Source of the DNA: a virus
Direction: 5' to 3' (one strand)
IMG/VR virus record: IMGVR_UViG_3300008267_000194
Location: 1-51,071 of that record
DNA length: 51,071 nucleotides
How positions within the stretch are numbered: position 1 is the first letter of the stretch; the number at the start of each line of letters is the position of its first letter. The position numbers and the translations under genes were made by a program. The notes under the pieces are model-generated. The model made no database searches. It was not told where the DNA came from and was given only the letters and a program-made list of their open reading frames with translations. This document shows positions 48,951 to 51,071 of the stretch, in pieces.

Positions 48951-49972
48951 GTGATTTTTTAAAGGCATTGGTCAAGGATCTAAAGGATGACAATACTTCA
49001 ATTCTTGGAGATGGTGAATCTTCTGCTGAGTTTAGTGGCTGTATCGATACTGGTTCTTATGCACTGAATGCTGTTCTTTCTGGCAGTCTCTACGGTGGTG
49101 TTCCTAACAACAAGATCACAGCGTTTGCTGGTGAGTCTGCCACTGGTAAGACGTTCTTCGTACTGGGTGTGGTTAAACAGTTCCTACAAGACAATCCGAC
49201 CGGTGGAGTGATATATTATGATACAGAGGCTGCTGTTACTCGTGATATGATGTCTAGTCGTGGAATTGATCCTAAACGAGTGATCATTGCTGAACCTGAT
49301 ACTATTCAGAAATTCCGTACTCATGCCCTAAAAGTAATTGAGTCATATGAGAAGACACCTAAGGACACTCGTCCTCCAATGCTGATGGTACTAGATAGTC
49401 TCGGTCTGTTGTCAACTGCTAAAGAAGTAGAAGACTCGACTGAAGGTAAAGATGTTCGTGACATGACGAAGTCCCAATTAATTAAGGGAGCTTTCCGTGT
49501 CCTTACTTTGAAGCTAGCTCAAGTTGGTATTCCAATGCTAGTAACAAATCACGTGTATGAAGTCATTGGTTCTTATGTACCTACAAAGGAGATGGGTGGT
49601 GGTTCAGGTCTCAAATATGCAGCTAGCACGATTGCTTTTCTCGGAAAGAAAAAGGAAAAAGATGGAGATGGAGATGTTGTCGGTAACATCATCAAAATTA
49701 AAATGCAAAAGTCCCGCTTCACCAAAGAGCACAGTCAAGTCGAAGTGTTACTTACTTTCAACAAAGGACTCGATCGGTACTATGGTCTTTTAGAGATTGC
49801 TGAGAAGTACGGTATCTTTAAGAAGGTATCAACACGGTATGAGTTACCTGATGGTAAGACTGCTTTTGGTAAACAAATTAATAGTGAACCAGAGAAGTAC
49901 TATACAATGGAAGTGATGGAGCAGCTTGAAAAAGCTGTTGCAAAAGAATACAAATACGGAAACAACGAATGA
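48947..49972 (+). CDS. uvsX: RecA-like recombinase UvsX
   Basis: A 341-residue strand-exchange protein. It has FSGCIDTGSYALNAVLSGSL, Walker A GESATGKT, YYDTEAAV, Walker B LMVLDSLGLL, LVTNHVYEV and a loop-2-like GGGSGLKYAAS. It coats single-stranded DNA loaded by UvsY and starts recombination-dependent replication. Length is near T4 UvsX (about 390), shorter at the C-terminus. Confidence 0.95.
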   Translation: MSDFLKALVKDLKDDNTSILGDGESSAEFSGCIDTGSYALNAVLSGSLYGGVPNNKITAFAGESATGKTFFVLGVVKQFLQDNPTGGVIYYDTEAAVTRDMMSSRGIDPKRVIIAEPDTIQKFRTHALKVIESYEKTPKDTRPPMLMVLDSLGLLSTAKEVEDSTEGKDVRDMTKSQLIKGAFRVLTLKLAQVGIPMLVTNHVYEVIGSYVPTKEMGGGSGLKYAASTIAFLGKKKEKDGDGDVVGNIIKIKMQKSRFTKEHSQVEVLLTFNKGLDRYYGLLEIAEKYGIFKKVSTRYELPDGKTAFGKQINSEPEKYYTMEVMEQLEKAVAKEYKYGNNE

Positions 49973-51071
49973 TTGAACAAAGTATTCTCTCTAACCTGAT
50001 TAACAATGAGCAATACTTCCGCAAATCAATTCCCTTCCTTAGACAAGAATACTTTCAAGACCGTTCGCACAAGCTAGCATTTAAGTTGATCGATGAGTAT
50101 GTTAAGAAGTATTCCTCGCAACCTACAGTTAAAGCTCTTGCTATTGATCTTGAGAGTGAGCCTCTTAATCAAGAAGAGATTGATAATGTAAAGACTTTGA
50201 TCAATAAGCTTGACGCTGAGCCTATTAAGGACAACGAATGGTTACTTGATCAAACAGAGAAGTTTTGCCAAGACAAAGCAATCTACAATGCTATCATGAG
50301 TAGCATTAACATCCTTGATGGTAAGACTGAAAAGACTAAAAATGCCATACCGCAAATATTATCAGATGCGCTGGCTGTGTCTTTTGATACCAATGTAGGC
50401 CATGACTTTTTAGAAGACTATGAATCACGTTACGACTTTTATCACAAGAAAGAGCAAAGAATTCCTTTCGACCTTGAGTATTTCAACAAGATTACAAAAG
50501 GCGGCATCCCTAATAAGACTCTCAATATTGCCCTCGCTGGTACTGGTGTTGGTAAGTCTTTGTTCATGTGTCATTGTGCAGCAGCAAATCTCACAAGGGG
50601 AAATAATGTTCTTTACATTACGCTAGAGATGGCGGAAGAGAAGATTGCTGAACGTATTGATGCTAACCTTCTCAATGTAACAGTCGATGAGCTTGCTATG
50701 CTTCCTAAGGATGCTTATGACAAGAAGATCGAACGTGTAAGAGGTAAAACAAACGGTAAGCTAATCATCAAAGAGTACCCAACAGCAACTGCTGGTTCTG
50801 CTAACTTTAGACATTTGTTTAATGAGCTGAAGATCAAGAAGGGTTTCGTTCCTGATATTGTTTACATTGACTATTTAAATATTTGTAATTCTTCTAGGAT
50901 TAAACAAGGTGGCAGCGTTAACAGTTACACATATATTAAGGCGATTGCGGAGGAGCTTCGTGGTTTGGCGGTCGAGCAGAATGTACCGATTATCTCGGCG
51001 ACTCAGACTACTCGTTCTGGATTCACAAATACAGACCTTGGACTCGAAGATACAAGCGAGTCGTTCGGACT
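49969..51071 (+). CDS. gp41: Replicative DNA helicase gp41 (5' part)
   Basis: Starts at ATG 49969 (ATGA overlap with uvsX) and runs off the window after about 367 codons. The N-terminal domain (MIEQSILSNLINNEQYFRK) is DnaB/gp41-like. The RecA core shows GGIPNKTLNIALAGTGVGKSLF (Walker A AGTGVGKS), YITLEMAEEKIAERIDA, DIVYIDYLNIC (Walker B) and IISATQTTRSGF. It unwinds DNA ahead of gp43. T4 gp41 has 475 residues, so roughly 100 are missing. Confidence 0.95.
   Translation, partial: MIEQSILSNLINNEQYFRKSIPFLRQEYFQDRSHKLAFKLIDEYVKKYSSQPTVKALAIDLESEPLNQEEIDNVKTLINKLDAEPIKDNEWLLDQTEKFCQDKAIYNAIMSSINILDGKTEKTKNAIPQILSDALAVSFDTNVGHDFLEDYESRYDFYHKKEQRIPFDLEYFNKITKGGIPNKTLNIALAGTGVGKSLFMCHCAAANLTRGNNVLYITLEMAEEKIAERIDANLLNVTVDELAMLPKDAYDKKIERVRGKTNGKLIIKEYPTATAGSANFRHLFNELKIKKGFVPDIVYIDYLNICNSSRIKQGGSVNSYTYIKAIAEELRGLAVEQNVPIISATQTTRSGFTNTDLGLEDTSESFG

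Noticed and set aside
1-51071. tRNA genes, integrase, insertion sequences and attachment sites
   Set aside because: None recognised by reading; a tRNA or covariance scan was not possible, so absence of tRNAs is not proven.

Overview
The window is a contiguous piece of a tailed, contractile-tail (T4-like) bacteriophage genome. Every recognisable gene is on the + strand, the genes are tightly packed with many stop/start overlaps (ATGA, TAATG), and the base composition is AT-rich. The gene order is that of marine and freshwater T4-like myoviruses rather than T4 itself: tail fibres, then 13-14-15-16-17-18-19-20-(67)-(68)-21-22-23, a tail-tube-like gene, then uvsY-uvsW-55-47-46, a nucleotide and 7-deazaguanine block, 45-44-62-regA, and finally 43-uvsX-41. 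The host cannot be read from the sequence. Carried genes such as D-amino-acid dehydrogenase, rubrerythrin/rubredoxin and Hsp20 fit a Gram-negative aerobic bacterium.

Layout. 1-3878: two collagen-like (Gly-X-Gln) fibre proteins around a small structural protein; the second fibre ends in an S74 intramolecular chaperone. 3905-8925: four enzymes (two predicted 2-oxoglutarate/Fe(II) oxygenases and two large methyltransferase/glycosyltransferase fusions) that may decorate virion fibres. 8969-22480: neck, terminase, tail, portal, scaffold, protease and capsid genes, preceded by T4-type late promoters (TATAAATA-like) that fit the late sigma factor gp55 encoded at 24810. 22525-28123: recombination and late-transcription genes. 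28123-36605: peptide deformylase, QueE, a twin-arginine protein, QueD, a SWIM-finger protein with a nested gene, a broken folE, a predicted nuclease, a second T-fold protein, a DpdA/TGT-like transglycosylase, DUF3310, a dUTPase/dCTP-deaminase-family protein and a glycosyltransferase. Together these suggest 7-deazaguanine-modified phage DNA. 36605-41639: clamp, clamp loader, RegA and dCMP deaminase, with a D-amino-acid dehydrogenase inserted before gp62. 41584-45262: metallophosphoesterase, rubrerythrin plus a tiny rubredoxin, a late-promoter leader RNA, Hsp20 and small proteins. 45304-51071: DNA polymerase, a methyltransferase, UvsX and the start of the gp41 helicase.

Regulation is unusually legible. 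There are strict sigma-70 promoters (for example TTGACA-17-TATAAT at 32643) and a family of late promoters. At several genes (gp13, uvsY, gp43) an inverted repeat would hide the ribosome-binding site in read-through mRNA but not in mRNA begun at the local promoter. No tRNA genes, CRISPR arrays or insertion sequences were seen, and there is no gene-free stretch over 300 bases.
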